Source: Streptomyces griseus (lineage in GTDB: Bacteria > Actinomycetota > Actinomycetes > Streptomycetales > Streptomycetaceae). From it: a DNA stretch of 64,000 nucleotides. A program made the position numbers and the translations under genes. Numbering within the stretch: the first letter of the stretch is position 1; each line of letters starts with the position of its first letter. The notes under the pieces are model-generated. The model was not told where the DNA came from and did not search any database. It saw only the letters and a list, made by a program, of their open reading frames with translations. This document shows, one piece after another, positions 7,883 through 16,391 of this stretch. The stretch is taken from contig NZ_MDKB01000001.1 of NCBI RefSeq assembly GCF_001715295.1, forward strand, positions 925,773-989,772, read 5' to 3'.

Positions 7883-8794
7883 ATGAAGACGAAGAACCTG
7901 CTCCTGGTCGGTGCCGCGACCAGCGTGCTCGCCACCCTCACCCTGACCCCTCAGGCCATGGCCGGGCGCATGGAAGAGACGCGCGCCGCCGCCCTGCAGC
8001 CGAACGGCTTCGAGCGGCCGACCGCGGGCAACCCGTACACCATCTCCGACTGGGCCGCGGACGGCTGGCCCCATGCCGACGGCGGCGCATCCGAAGGCTG
8101 GAACACCCGTACGCGCGTGGACAGCAGCACCCCCGCACACAGCGGGAGCAAGTCGCTGCGCGTCTTCTATCCCAAGGGCCAGATCGACCCCCAGAACTCA
8201 GGCGCCCTCGCACCCTTCAGCATCCCCAAGGCCCGTGAGTACTACCTGTCGTTCTGGGTGAAGTTCAGTAGCGACTTCAGCTGGGGCACCACCCTGTTCG
8301 CGGGCAAGGTCGGTATCGGACTCGCAGGCGGAAAAGCCTGCTCCGGAGGGCAACCGTGCACCGGAACCAACGGCTTCACCTCGCGCCCGATCTGGAGCAA
8401 GAGCGACGGCAAGGCAGCTGTGTACTACTACAGCATGGAACACGAGGGCGAGTACGGAGACGACATAGTCCTGCAGAAGGACGGCGCCGATATCCGTTGG
8501 CCCAAGGGCAAGTGGGTCAACGTCGTCCAGCGCCTGAAGGTCAACACCGTCACCGGCGGGCAAGCGAATGCCGACGGTGAGATCGAGATCTTCTACAACG
8601 GCGAGTCCGCCGCCAAGAAGACCGGTCTGAGCTTCGTCAGCAACGGCGACCAGATCGACAAGGCGTACTTCTCCAGTTTCGCCGGCGGCGGCACGGCCGA
8701 GTTCGCCCCGGCCAATGACGGTTACGTCTGGTACGACGACATCAAGGTGTCCACCAACCGCGCGGACATCTGCGAGCTGAGCACCTGTCGCTGA
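7883..8794 (+). CDS. Secreted polysaccharide lyase family 14-like protein
   Basis: This is a 303-residue exported protein. It has a Sec signal peptide (KTKNLLLVGAATSVLATL, cleavage probably after 'AMA' near residue 27) and then a beta-jelly-roll lyase-like domain. 'YYLSFWVKFSSDFSWG' and 'GKVGIGLAGG' resemble the conserved core of PL14/PL20 (alginate or glucuronan lyases), and 'YVWYDDIKV' ends the domain. Four Cys probably form disulfides. It has a strong GAGGAAGG ribosome site and is followed by a perfect terminator hairpin. It would cut a uronic-acid polysaccharide outside the cell and feed the ABC importer. Family placement is from remembered motifs. Confidence 0.7.
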   Translation: MKTKNLLLVGAATSVLATLTLTPQAMAGRMEETRAAALQPNGFERPTAGNPYTISDWAADGWPHADGGASEGWNTRTRVDSSTPAHSGSKSLRVFYPKGQIDPQNSGALAPFSIPKAREYYLSFWVKFSSDFSWGTTLFAGKVGIGLAGGKACSGGQPCTGTNGFTSRPIWSKSDGKAAVYYYSMEHEGEYGDDIVLQKDGADIRWPKGKWVNVVQRLKVNTVTGGQANADGEIEIFYNGESAAKKTGLSFVSNGDQIDKAYFSSFAGGGTAEFAPANDGYVWYDDIKVSTNRADICELSTCR

Positions 8795-8804
8795 ACGACC
8801 GTAC

Positions 8805-8845
8805 CTGCCGTGCCGGGAGGCCCCCGCGGCCTCCCGGCACGGCAG
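8805..8845 (+). terminator. Perfect 18-bp hairpin terminator
   Basis: Bases 8805-8822 and 8828-8845 are exact reverse complements (18 bp) around a five-base loop. The hairpin lies 11 bases after the lyase stop codon and 24 bases before the GH20-like start. No U-tract follows, as is usual in Streptomyces. It should separate the lyase transcript from the GH20/acyltransferase pair. Confidence 0.8.
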
Positions 8846-8868
8846 CTCACCCGCCCCGGAGAACCTCC

Positions 8869-10671
8869 TTGCCCACCACGCCCTTCCCCGTACCCCGCTC
8901 GCTCACCACCTTCCCGGGCGGCGCTCCCGCCGGCACTCCGGTGACCACGACCCTCGACCCCGCACTACCTCCCCAGGGCTACCGCCTGCGCACCGGCCCG
9001 GAAGGCGTGAGCGTCCACCACCGGGACCCGGCCGGGCTGCGCTACGCCCTCCAGACCCTCGACCAACTGCGCGCGGCACCCGACTTCCCCGAAACCGGCT
9101 ACGACATCTCGGACCACCCCGACTTCGAGCGCCGCGGCTTCCTGCTCGACATCAGCCGGGACCGAGTGCCCACCCGCCGCACCCTGGCACGCTGGGTCGA
9201 CATCCTCTCCCTGGCCCGCTTCAACCAGTTCGAGCTGTACACCGAGCACACCTACGCCTTCCCCGACCACCGGCAGGTCTGGCAGGACGCGTCCCCGCTC
9301 ACCGCCGGCGACCTGCGGTGGCTCGACGCACGCTGCGCCGCGGCCGGAATCGACCTGGTGGTGAACCAGAACACCTTCGGGCACATGGAGCGCTTCCTCG
9401 CCCACCCGGCCTACGCGCACCGCGCCGAGAACCCCGACGGCTTCGAGCGCGGTGGAGCCCATCACCCGCCGAGCACCCTCGCCCCCACCGCCGCCAACGC
9501 GGACTTCGCCGGAAGCCTGCTCACGGAGACCACCGCGCACGTCCGCGCCCGGCGGCTCAACATCGGCGCCGACGAGCCGTTCGAGCTGGGGACCGGCCGG
9601 TCCCGGGACCGGGCGCGCCGCGACGGTCTGGGCACGGTCTACTTCGACTACGTCACCTCCGTGCTACGGCCTTGGCTGGACGCCGGGTACACCGTGCAGT
9701 TCTGGGCCGACGTCTTCGCAGGCCACCCCGAGCTGCTGGACCGGGTGCCACCCGGCGCGATACCCGTGCTCTGGCAGTACGACGCTCCACGGCACATCGC
9801 GGAGGTCATGGACATCGGCAGCACGGAGGCCGGTGCCTGGCAGCTACGCGGCGCCGACCTCCATCGCCTACGCGACGGCTTCGCCTCCCACGGCAAGCTC
9901 CTCGGTGACGCCAGGATCCCTTACTGGGTGGCGCCCGGGGCCGGCAACTGGAACAGCGTCGTCGGCCGCCTCGACAACGCCGTGGAGAACATGGTGGACG
10001 CCGCCGAGGCGGGCCTGGCCCACGGGGCCTCGGGCTACCTGCTCACCGCCTGGGGCGACAACGGCATGTGGGACCCGCCGTCCGTCACCTTCGGCCCCGC
10101 CGTGTTCGGCGGCGCGGCGAGCTGGTGCCTGGACACCAACCGGGAACTCGACGTCGGTGCCGTACTCGACGACCATGTGCTGCTGGACGCGGCCGGGCTC
10201 GCCGGGAGTGTCCTGGTGCGCCTGGGCAGCGTGTACCGGCTGTTCGGGGTCCCACTCCTCAACGGGTCCCCCGTCGCGCGCACGCTGTTCCCCGACACCT
10301 CGCTACCACTGCCGGACCTGCCGACGCCGGCCGCCCTGGACGCCGCCGCCGACGCCCTCGCCGAGAGCCGCCGCGACCTGTCCGTCACCGATCTGGCCGC
10401 AGCCGACGGCGACGTCGTCGTGCGTGAACTCCTGCACTCGATCGACCTCGCGGAGTTCGCCGTGGACGTCCTGCGCGCACGCACAGCAGTCACAGCCGGA
10501 GCCGACGCGATCCCCGCCGACACGGCCCGTCGGCTGCTGCGGCGCCTGCAACCGCTGCTCGCCGAGCAGCAGGCCTGCTGGCTGCTGCGTTCGCGCCCCG
10601 GTGGCCTCGACGACAGCCTGACCCGAATCGACCCACTGCGTCACCAACTGCAGCGGGCGGCCGACCGATGA
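8869..10671 (+). CDS. GH20-like beta-N-acetylhexosaminidase
   Basis: This is a 600-residue predicted cytoplasmic glycosidase with no signal peptide. An N-terminal GH20b-like alpha/beta region (GLRYALQTLDQL) leads into the TIM barrel (FLLDISRDRVPT...FNQFELYTEHTYAF). The diagnostic Asp-Glu pair is D235-E236 in 'NIGADEPFEL', where Glu is the acid/base in substrate-assisted GH20 catalysis. The TTG start at 8869 follows GGAGAACC. Its stop overlaps the next gene by four bases. An intracellular exo-hexosaminidase next to an importer suggests that an N-acetylhexosamine-containing oligosaccharide is taken up intact. Confidence 0.8.
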   Translation: MPTTPFPVPRSLTTFPGGAPAGTPVTTTLDPALPPQGYRLRTGPEGVSVHHRDPAGLRYALQTLDQLRAAPDFPETGYDISDHPDFERRGFLLDISRDRVPTRRTLARWVDILSLARFNQFELYTEHTYAFPDHRQVWQDASPLTAGDLRWLDARCAAAGIDLVVNQNTFGHMERFLAHPAYAHRAENPDGFERGGAHHPPSTLAPTAANADFAGSLLTETTAHVRARRLNIGADEPFELGTGRSRDRARRDGLGTVYFDYVTSVLRPWLDAGYTVQFWADVFAGHPELLDRVPPGAIPVLWQYDAPRHIAEVMDIGSTEAGAWQLRGADLHRLRDGFASHGKLLGDARIPYWVAPGAGNWNSVVGRLDNAVENMVDAAEAGLAHGASGYLLTAWGDNGMWDPPSVTFGPAVFGGAASWCLDTNRELDVGAVLDDHVLLDAAGLAGSVLVRLGSVYRLFGVPLLNGSPVARTLFPDTSLPLPDLPTPAALDAAADALAESRRDLSVTDLAAADGDVVVRELLHSIDLAEFAVDVLRARTAVTAGADAIPADTARRLLRRLQPLLAEQQACWLLRSRPGGLDDSLTRIDPLRHQLQRAADR

Positions 10672-11744
10672 CGCGTACCCCGACGACGCCGGACGTCGAG
10701 GAGTGGCTGGGCATCCTCGGCCTCCAGAACGCCACGGGCGACATCCCCGGCCCCGAGCCCATGGCGCCCGACGAGGCCCTCCGCCGTATGCGACTCCTCG
10801 CCGTCCCCGCCGAGGACAGGGGGCCCGTCCTGGCGACACTGCCGGACCCGGTGCGTGCCCCTGACCGGTGGCAGGCACTGCGCCGCTGCCACCGGACCCT
10901 GTTCTCCCGGTCCGCGCCACCGCCGCAGGAGACAGTCTGGCCCGACGCGCCCGCTGCTCTCATGGAGGCAGGACGCTACTTCTACCTGCACCTGTACCTG
11001 CTGGCACTTCCGGCAGCCCTCGAACGACAGAGACGCCTCGGCATCCCCGACGACATCGTCGCCGCCACCTTCGCCGACGTCGGCGCCAAGATGACCACAT
11101 ACCGCCTCGCCCACCGCACCGGCGGCTTCGACCGGCAGCGGTGGGCGATGCGGCACTTCCGCGGCACGCTGCACCGAATCGGACGCCTGCAGTTCGAGCG
11201 CACCACGTTGGACTCAGCAGCGCTCGGCGGCTCGCCCGGGACGGACGGGCCCGCGGACGGCGAGCGGGTCCTGGCCGTGCACATCCCCGAAGAGGGGCCG
11301 CTGACGCCGGCCGGGTGCGACGCATCGCACCGGGCAGCGCGGCACCTCTACGCACAGCATTTCCCCGACGAGGCCTTCCGGTTCGCCACCTGCAGTTCCT
11401 GGCTCCTGGACGACCAACTCGCCGCGTACCTGCCTTCGACTTCGAACATCCTCCGCTTCCAACAGCGCTTCACCCGCTTCGGGAGCCGACCCGTCGGCGA
11501 CGCCGACATCCTGCAGTTCGTCTTCCACCTCCGCCCCGGCACGACCGACCTCGCCCGGCTGCCGCAGCGGACAGCGCTGCAACGCGCCGTGGTTGACCAC
11601 CTACAGGCGGGGCGCCACTGGCATCTCGCCCACGGCTGGACCGCCCTGCCCGCACCGCCGGAGAACGCCGAACGTCCCCGTACGTCGGCGGTGAACAGCG
11701 CGCACCCGGTGAAGGATCACTTCTCTCGAAGGCCGCCCGGGTAG
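10668..11744 (+). CDS. Acyltransferase domain-containing protein (GNAT_C-type)
   Basis: This 358-residue cytoplasmic protein resembles the actinobacterial family of N-terminal acyltransferase-like plus GNAT C-terminal domains that commonly follow GH20-like genes. Recognisable features are the helical N-terminus beginning 'DVEEWLGILGL', 'DVGAKMTTYRLAHRTGGFDRQ', and the C-terminal GNAT-like strand 'LAVHIPEEGPLTP', followed by 'CSSWLLDDQLAAYLP'. Catalytic residues cannot be assigned by eye. The ATGA overlap with the GH20 gene indicates a two-gene operon. It may acylate or deacylate an amino sugar released by the hydrolase, which is inference from pairing only. Confidence 0.65.
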   Translation: MTRTPTTPDVEEWLGILGLQNATGDIPGPEPMAPDEALRRMRLLAVPAEDRGPVLATLPDPVRAPDRWQALRRCHRTLFSRSAPPPQETVWPDAPAALMEAGRYFYLHLYLLALPAALERQRRLGIPDDIVAATFADVGAKMTTYRLAHRTGGFDRQRWAMRHFRGTLHRIGRLQFERTTLDSAALGGSPGTDGPADGERVLAVHIPEEGPLTPAGCDASHRAARHLYAQHFPDEAFRFATCSSWLLDDQLAAYLPSTSNILRFQQRFTRFGSRPVGDADILQFVFHLRPGTTDLARLPQRTALQRAVVDHLQAGRHWHLAHGWTALPAPPENAERPRTSAVNSAHPVKDHFSRRPPG

Positions 11745-12045
11745 GACCCGGCGCAGCGGGACCCGTCGGCGGCCCCTGCGAGGGCGGCGGGTGGCGAGTG
11801 CGGTGACCCGCACCACCAACAGCGTGGTCTCCGGCTCCTGCGGAGACACACTCAGGCAGTGGACCGTGTCCACGCGGACCCTGTGCCCGTCGTCCCTCAT
11901 CGGCGCGGACGCCAGCCGGAAGGGGCGCAGTTCACCGTGCAGGTATCGGTGATCCTTCCCCAAAGCTTCACCCAACCTCCCTATAGTTGAACTGCGTTGA
12001 TCGTATGGCCGCAACGCCCGAAGCCGTCCTCCTGGAGCCCGTACG
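11745..12045. other. Intergenic stretch without a convincing gene
   Basis: This 301-base gap follows the acyltransferase and precedes the P450 pair. A minus-strand reading frame over about 11760-11990 gives protein-like sequence (ELRPFRLASAPMRDDGHRVRVD) but has no credible start or end and may be a gene remnant. The 3' half becomes AT-richer around 11980 (CCTATAGTTGAACTGCGTTGATCG), probably the P450 promoter. Confidence 0.4.
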
Positions 12046-13332
12046 ATGCAGACCCCCTCCTTATCCGCCGGGTCCGCCCCCGCCCCCGGCGGTGGCTGCC
12101 CGGCACGCCTCGCGACCGGCCCCGTGCCCCTCGGCGGGCCGGAGTTCCACACCGCGCCGCAGGCCCTGTACCGCACCATGCGTCACACCTACGGGCCCGT
12201 GGTGCCGGTCGAGCTCCCCGGGGGCTTCCCCGCCTGGCTCGTCGTCGGCTACCGGGAACTCCACCAGGTCACCAGCGACGGCGAGTTGTTCCCGAGGGAC
12301 GTCGGGCTGTGGAACCAGTGGGCGAACATCCCGGAGGACTGGCCGCTGCTGCCCATGGTGGGACGGCCCATGCCGTCCATCTACTTCACCGCGGGCGCCG
12401 AGCACCGGCGGCACTCCCGCATGGTGGTGCCCGCCCTCGAAGGAGCGGATCCGTTCGAGATCCGGAGCCACTGCGAGCAGCTCGCCGACCGGCTGGTCGA
12501 CGACATGTGCAACCGGGGTACGGCCGATCTCGTCGCGGACTTCGCGGAGCCGCTGCCCGTCCTCGTCCTCGCCCGCCTCGTGGGTTTCCCCGACGAGGAA
12601 GGCGCCGACATCGCCCGGGTCCTGAAGGACCTGGCAGACGGCGGGCCGGGGGCGCAGGAGGCGTACGGACGGTTCGGGGAGCACATGCGGCGGCTGGTGG
12701 CCGCCAAGCGGGCCGTACCGGGGGACGACGTCACCTCGCGCATGCTCGCCGATCCGGAACCCTTCACGGACGAGGAGTACGCACTCGACCTGATGGCCGT
12801 CACGGCCGCAGGGCACCTCACCACCGCCGACTGGATCAGCAACTCCCTGCGGCTCATGCTCACCGAGGACGAGTTCGCCGACTCCCTCTCCGGTGGCCGG
12901 CGCAGCGTCGGTGACGCCATGAACGAAGTGCTCTGGGAGGAGAGTCCCACGCAGATCCTCGCCGGCCGCTGGGCGGCCCGCGACACCCGGCTCGGCGGGC
13001 GCAGCGTCCGGGCCGGGGACATGCTTCTGCTGGGACTGGGGGCGGCCAACACCGACCCGCTGGTACGTCAGGACATGGGGGGCGGCCGCCGCGCGAGCAA
13101 CGGCGCCCACCTCGCGTTCAGCCACGGCGAGTACCGCTGCCCCTTCCCGGCCCAGGAGATCGCCGAGACGATCGCCCGCACCGGTATCGAGGTTCTGCTC
13201 GACCGGCTGCCGGACCTCGAACTCGCGGTACCGGAAGCCGAGTTGGTACGCCGGCCATCCGCTTTTCTCCGCGGGATGAACGCGCTGCCCGTCCGGTTCG
13301 CCGCCGTACGAACGACAGGAGACCTGCTGTGA
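12046..13332 (+). CDS. Cytochrome P450 (CvnE-like), TTA codon at residue 6
   Basis: This is a 428-residue soluble P450. The heme-thiolate loop FSHGEYRCPFPA places the ligand at Cys365, and the I-helix oxygen-activating motif is AGHLTT. The K-helix, expected to be Glu-x-x-Arg, reads E294-V-L-W297 (followed by EESPTQ), so the conserved Arg is missing. The sixth codon is TTA (12061-12063), implying bldA tRNA dependence. It overlaps the second P450 by four bases. The sequence resembles P450s attached to Streptomyces conservons (CvnE), but no CvnA-D kinase, roadblock or GTPase genes lie here. The substrate is unknown. Confidence 0.88.
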   Translation: MQTPSLSAGSAPAPGGGCPARLATGPVPLGGPEFHTAPQALYRTMRHTYGPVVPVELPGGFPAWLVVGYRELHQVTSDGELFPRDVGLWNQWANIPEDWPLLPMVGRPMPSIYFTAGAEHRRHSRMVVPALEGADPFEIRSHCEQLADRLVDDMCNRGTADLVADFAEPLPVLVLARLVGFPDEEGADIARVLKDLADGGPGAQEAYGRFGEHMRRLVAAKRAVPGDDVTSRMLADPEPFTDEEYALDLMAVTAAGHLTTADWISNSLRLMLTEDEFADSLSGGRRSVGDAMNEVLWEESPTQILAGRWAARDTRLGGRSVRAGDMLLLGLGAANTDPLVRQDMGGGRRASNGAHLAFSHGEYRCPFPAQEIAETIARTGIEVLLDRLPDLELAVPEAELVRRPSAFLRGMNALPVRFAAVRTTGDLL

Positions 13333-14555
13333 CCTGCCCGCATACCGCCCCCGTGGTCATCGACCCCATGGTCCGGGACCTGGACGGTGAGACCGAACGG
13401 CTGCGCCGGGCCGAGCCGCTCACCCGCATCGATCTCCTCGGAGTTCCCGCCTGGGCCGTCACCCGGCACGCCGAGGCCAGGCACCTCCTCGTCGACAGCC
13501 GGCTGGTGAAGGATCTCGACGCCTGGGAACTCTGGCGGAGCGGTGAGGTGACCCACGACTGGCCGCTGATCGGCATGATCGACGCCGGACGCTCCATGTT
13601 CACCGTCGACGGGGACGAGCACCGGCGGCTGCGTACCAAGACCTCCCAGGCGCTCACCCCACGCCGGCTGGAGGCGATCCGCCCGGACATCGAGAAGTTC
13701 ACCGAGGAACTGCTGGACGCGCTCGCCGAGCAGGGCGCGGACGGCGTCGTCGACCTCAAGGCCGTCTTCGCCCAGCCGCTGCCCATGCGCGTGGTGGGCC
13801 TGCTGATGGGCGTGGACCGGGCCCTGCACCCCATGCTGACCCGCAAGTACAAGGCGTTCTTCTCCATGCTCACCCCGCAGGAGGAACGGCTGGCACTGCT
13901 CGCGGAGCTGGACGTCTTCTACACCGAACTCGTACGGGAGAAGACGGCGCGCCCCACGGACGACCTCACGAGCGCCCTGATCCTTGCCGAGGAGGGCGGG
14001 GAGCCGCTGACCGAGGAGGAGGTCGTCGGCAACCTCAAGGCCATGGTGGCCGCCGGGCACGAGACCACGATCGGGCTCGTCCTCAACGCCGTCCGCGCGC
14101 TGCTGACCCACCCCGACCAGCTGAGGAAGGTGCTGGACGGGGAGGTGCCGTGGGAGTCGGTGATCGAGGAGACGTTGCGCTGGGACACCCCCACCACCCA
14201 CCTGCTGATGCGTTTCGCGACCGAGGACGTGCGGGTCGGCGACCAGGTGATCTCCGAGGGGGAGGGGGTCGTGATCTCCTACCGGGCCATCGGCAGGGAC
14301 ACCACCCAGCACGGGGAGGACGCCGGCGTCTTCGACGTCACCCGGCCGGCGCCCATCCGGCACATGACCTTCGGCCACGGCCCCCACATCTGCCCGGGCG
14401 CCGCCCTGTCACGGGTGGAGGCGGGCATCGCGCTGCCCGCGCTGTTCGGCCGCTTCCCCGGACTGAAGCTCGCGATACCCGACGAGGAGATCCGCAAGCT
14501 GCCGGTGATGACGCAGAACGACATGGAGGCGTTCCCGGTGCTCCTGCACGGCTGA
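13329..14555 (+). CDS. Cytochrome P450, canonical bacterial type
   Basis: This 408-residue soluble P450 has intact signatures: I-helix AGHETT, K-helix EETLRW (Glu-x-x-Arg) and heme loop FGHGPHICPG with the ligand at Cys355. The GTG start overlaps the stop of the preceding P450 (GTGA), so the two are co-translated. Electron donors (ferredoxin or reductase) are not encoded nearby. Paired P450s of this kind occur at the end of some Streptomyces conservon operons; here the pair stands alone. Substrate and pathway are unassigned. Confidence 0.92.
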   Translation: MTCPHTAPVVIDPMVRDLDGETERLRRAEPLTRIDLLGVPAWAVTRHAEARHLLVDSRLVKDLDAWELWRSGEVTHDWPLIGMIDAGRSMFTVDGDEHRRLRTKTSQALTPRRLEAIRPDIEKFTEELLDALAEQGADGVVDLKAVFAQPLPMRVVGLLMGVDRALHPMLTRKYKAFFSMLTPQEERLALLAELDVFYTELVREKTARPTDDLTSALILAEEGGEPLTEEEVVGNLKAMVAAGHETTIGLVLNAVRALLTHPDQLRKVLDGEVPWESVIEETLRWDTPTTHLLMRFATEDVRVGDQVISEGEGVVISYRAIGRDTTQHGEDAGVFDVTRPAPIRHMTFGHGPHICPGAALSRVEAGIALPALFGRFPGLKLAIPDEEIRKLPVMTQNDMEAFPVLLHG

Positions 14556-15033
14556 GGCGGTCGTGCGGGGCGCGTCGCACAGGTGTCGGTCCCTCGCTGA
14601 CGCCTCCGGAGCCGCCGTCGCGCTGCCGCGGGGCCATGAGCTCCGGAGGGGGACGGAGGTGCAGGTCAACCGGCCCTGGGGGTTCGCGGTGGACGCCGTC
14701 GTCCCCCGTGGCCCGACAGCGCGTCCGGTCGCCCGCCACCCGGCGGCGGTTCTTCGCGTAGGCAACCGATGGGGTGTCCGGTCCTGCCGGGCGGGTGACG
14801 ACAGCCGTGGCACCTCGCCGTCCGGACCGGCATGAGCGGCTTCCCGGGGAGGACGACCGCTTCGCCGGGTACCGCACCACCGGTCCCGGGCGGGCAACGG
14901 CCGGCGCCGGCTCCCGGCATCCGCGACGGCAGCTCAGGAGGCCGCCGACCGGCTCGGTGACTGGACACCCCCGACGTCCTGAGACACGGTGGGGGAGCGA
15001 CCGGAGCGCCGTGCGGCAGTGGGGCCGCACAGG

Positions 15034-15049
15034 GTCGAAGCGCTTCGAC
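15034..15049. promoter_or_regulatory. LacI-type operator, 16-bp perfect palindrome
   Basis: GTCGAAGCGCTTCGAC is a perfect 16-bp palindrome with the AGCGCT centre typical of LacI/GalR family operators. It lies about 20 bp upstream of the proposed -35 of the LacI gene. Its 14-bp core TCGAAGCGCTTCGA recurs exactly at 36653-36666 and 36822-36835, linking this gene to the xyloglucan locus. Confidence 0.75.
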
Positions 15050-15068
15050 TGGCGCCTCCCCGGCACTC

Positions 15069-15097
15069 TGGACAGTACCAGGGAGCGAGTCTAGTGT
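15069..15097 (+). promoter_or_regulatory. Promoter candidate for the LacI-family gene
   Basis: TGGACA (15069-15074) and TAGTGT (15092-15097) are separated by 17 bases, a good fit to a Streptomyces vegetative promoter. It lies between the two operator palindromes, one upstream and one downstream, an arrangement suited to autorepression by looping. Prediction only. Confidence 0.45.
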
Positions 15098-15148
15098 TCA
15101 CGGTGTCTGTGCATGTCAGAGGTGAGCGGCAGCGGCACGAGGTGCTGT

Positions 15149-15160
15149 TGAAGCGCTTCA
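15149..15160. promoter_or_regulatory. Second LacI-type operator
   Basis: TGAAGCGCTTCA is a perfect 12-bp palindrome with the same AGCGCT centre. Over 18 bp (TGTTGAAGCGCTTCACCA) it is symmetric at all but one pair. It lies 44 bases upstream of the LacI start codon, downstream of the proposed promoter. Confidence 0.65.
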
Positions 15161-15203
15161 CCAACTCTCCTCTTCGCCCCTCTCATCCGTAAGGAAGAGC
15201 TGA

Positions 15204-16211
15204 ATGGTCACGCTTGCCGAGGTCGCCCAGCACGCCGGAGTCTCCGCGAGCACGGTGAGCTACGTCCTCAGCGGGAAGCGGTCGATCTCCGCCACCACCC
15301 GGGAGCGGGTGGAACACAGCATCCAGCAGCTCGGCTACCACCCCAACGCGGGTGCGCGGGCCCTCGCCAGCAGCCGGTCCAACATCATCGCTCTGATGGT
15401 GCCCCTGCGCACGGACATGTACGTACCGGTGATGATGGAGATCGCCATCGCCGTCGCCACGACCGCCCGCACGCACGGGTACGACGTGCTGCTCCTCACC
15501 GGTGAAGAGGGCCCCGCGGCCGTGCGACGGATCGCCGGGAGTTCCCTCGCCGACGCGATGATCCTCATGGACGTCGAACTGCACGACGAGCGGCTGCCGT
15601 TGCTGCGTGAGTCGGGGCACACGGCGGTCCTGATCGGACTGCCCGCCGACCGGACCGGACTGACCTGCGTGGACCTCGACTTCGAGGCGACCGGCGCGCT
15701 CTGCGTCGACCATCTCGCGGGGCTCGGGCACCGCGACATCGCGGTGATCGGCGAAGCCGCCGCCGTCTACGAACGGCACACCGGTTTCGCCGAACGGACC
15801 GTGGACGGCATCCGCGCCAAGGCGCAGGAGGCGAACGTCCGGGTCCTGCACCGGCCGTGCGAGGGCGGGTACGCGGCGATGGCCGGCACCCTGGCCCGGA
15901 TCTTCGACGAACGGCCGGGCACCACCGGGTTCGTCGTGCAGAACGAGGCGGCGGTCGAGCCGCTGCTCAACCTGCTGCAGCAGCAGGGGCGAGCGGTTCC
16001 GGAGGACGTGTCCGTGGTGGCCGTCTGTCCCGAACAGGTGGCCACCCAGGCCTCGGTGCGGCTCACCTCGGTGGCCATTCCCGCCCAGGAGATGGGCCGC
16101 CGTGCGGTGGAGCAGGTGGTGGCGAAGCTCGCGGGCCGCGGTTCGGACGAAGTGGAGCTGCTGGAGCCGGTGTTGACCGTCCGGGCGAGCACGGGCCCGG
16201 CCCCGTCCTGA
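15204..16211 (+). CDS. LacI-family transcriptional regulator
   Basis: This 335-residue repressor has an N-terminal LacI helix-turn-helix (TLAEVAQHAGVSASTVSYVL, residues 3-22) and hinge helix (NAGARALASSRS). The periplasmic-binding-protein-like sensor begins 'IIALMVPL' and ends 'PVLTVRAST'. The ATG at 15204 is preceded by AAGGAAG. No sugar operon adjoins it, but its own upstream operators share a 14-bp core with two sites between the importer and GH3/GH31 operons at 36.5-36.9 kb. The inference is that it represses xyloglucan-utilisation genes 21 kb away and itself, released by an oligosaccharide. Other genomic LacI paralogues could equally own the sites. Confidence 0.93.
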   Translation: MVTLAEVAQHAGVSASTVSYVLSGKRSISATTRERVEHSIQQLGYHPNAGARALASSRSNIIALMVPLRTDMYVPVMMEIAIAVATTARTHGYDVLLLTGEEGPAAVRRIAGSSLADAMILMDVELHDERLPLLRESGHTAVLIGLPADRTGLTCVDLDFEATGALCVDHLAGLGHRDIAVIGEAAAVYERHTGFAERTVDGIRAKAQEANVRVLHRPCEGGYAAMAGTLARIFDERPGTTGFVVQNEAAVEPLLNLLQQQGRAVPEDVSVVAVCPEQVATQASVRLTSVAIPAQEMGRRAVEQVVAKLAGRGSDEVELLEPVLTVRASTGPAPS

Positions 16212-16391
16212 AGTCCGCAGGGAGTCTCCACCCGATGGGGTGAAAGCTCCGCAGGGTGCCTCACGGGGACCGGGGGCCCAGCGGCGGTATGGAGGCCCGT
16301 GGGCCTGGGAATGAACCTGGTTGCTGAAGATCCGACGTGATAGCTTCGCGATCGGTCGTGAGGGTGGAACCGACTCGTTGGGGGATGGTCG

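Larger units (their letters stand above)
14556..15203. other. 648-base intergenic region upstream of the LacI gene
   Basis: No reading frame here has credible start, codon bias and protein character on either strand. The first 450 bases look like non-coding or decayed sequence. The last 170 bases hold the regulatory elements listed separately: two AGCGCT-centred palindromes and a -35/-10 pair. The LacI-family gene follows after an AAGGAAG ribosome site. Confidence 0.6.

Noticed and set aside
11601..12179. Minus-strand frame with some protein-like character between the acyltransferase and P450 genes.
   Set aside because: It overlaps both real genes, has no ribosome site and no family resemblance that I recognise. 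At most it is a decayed fragment.
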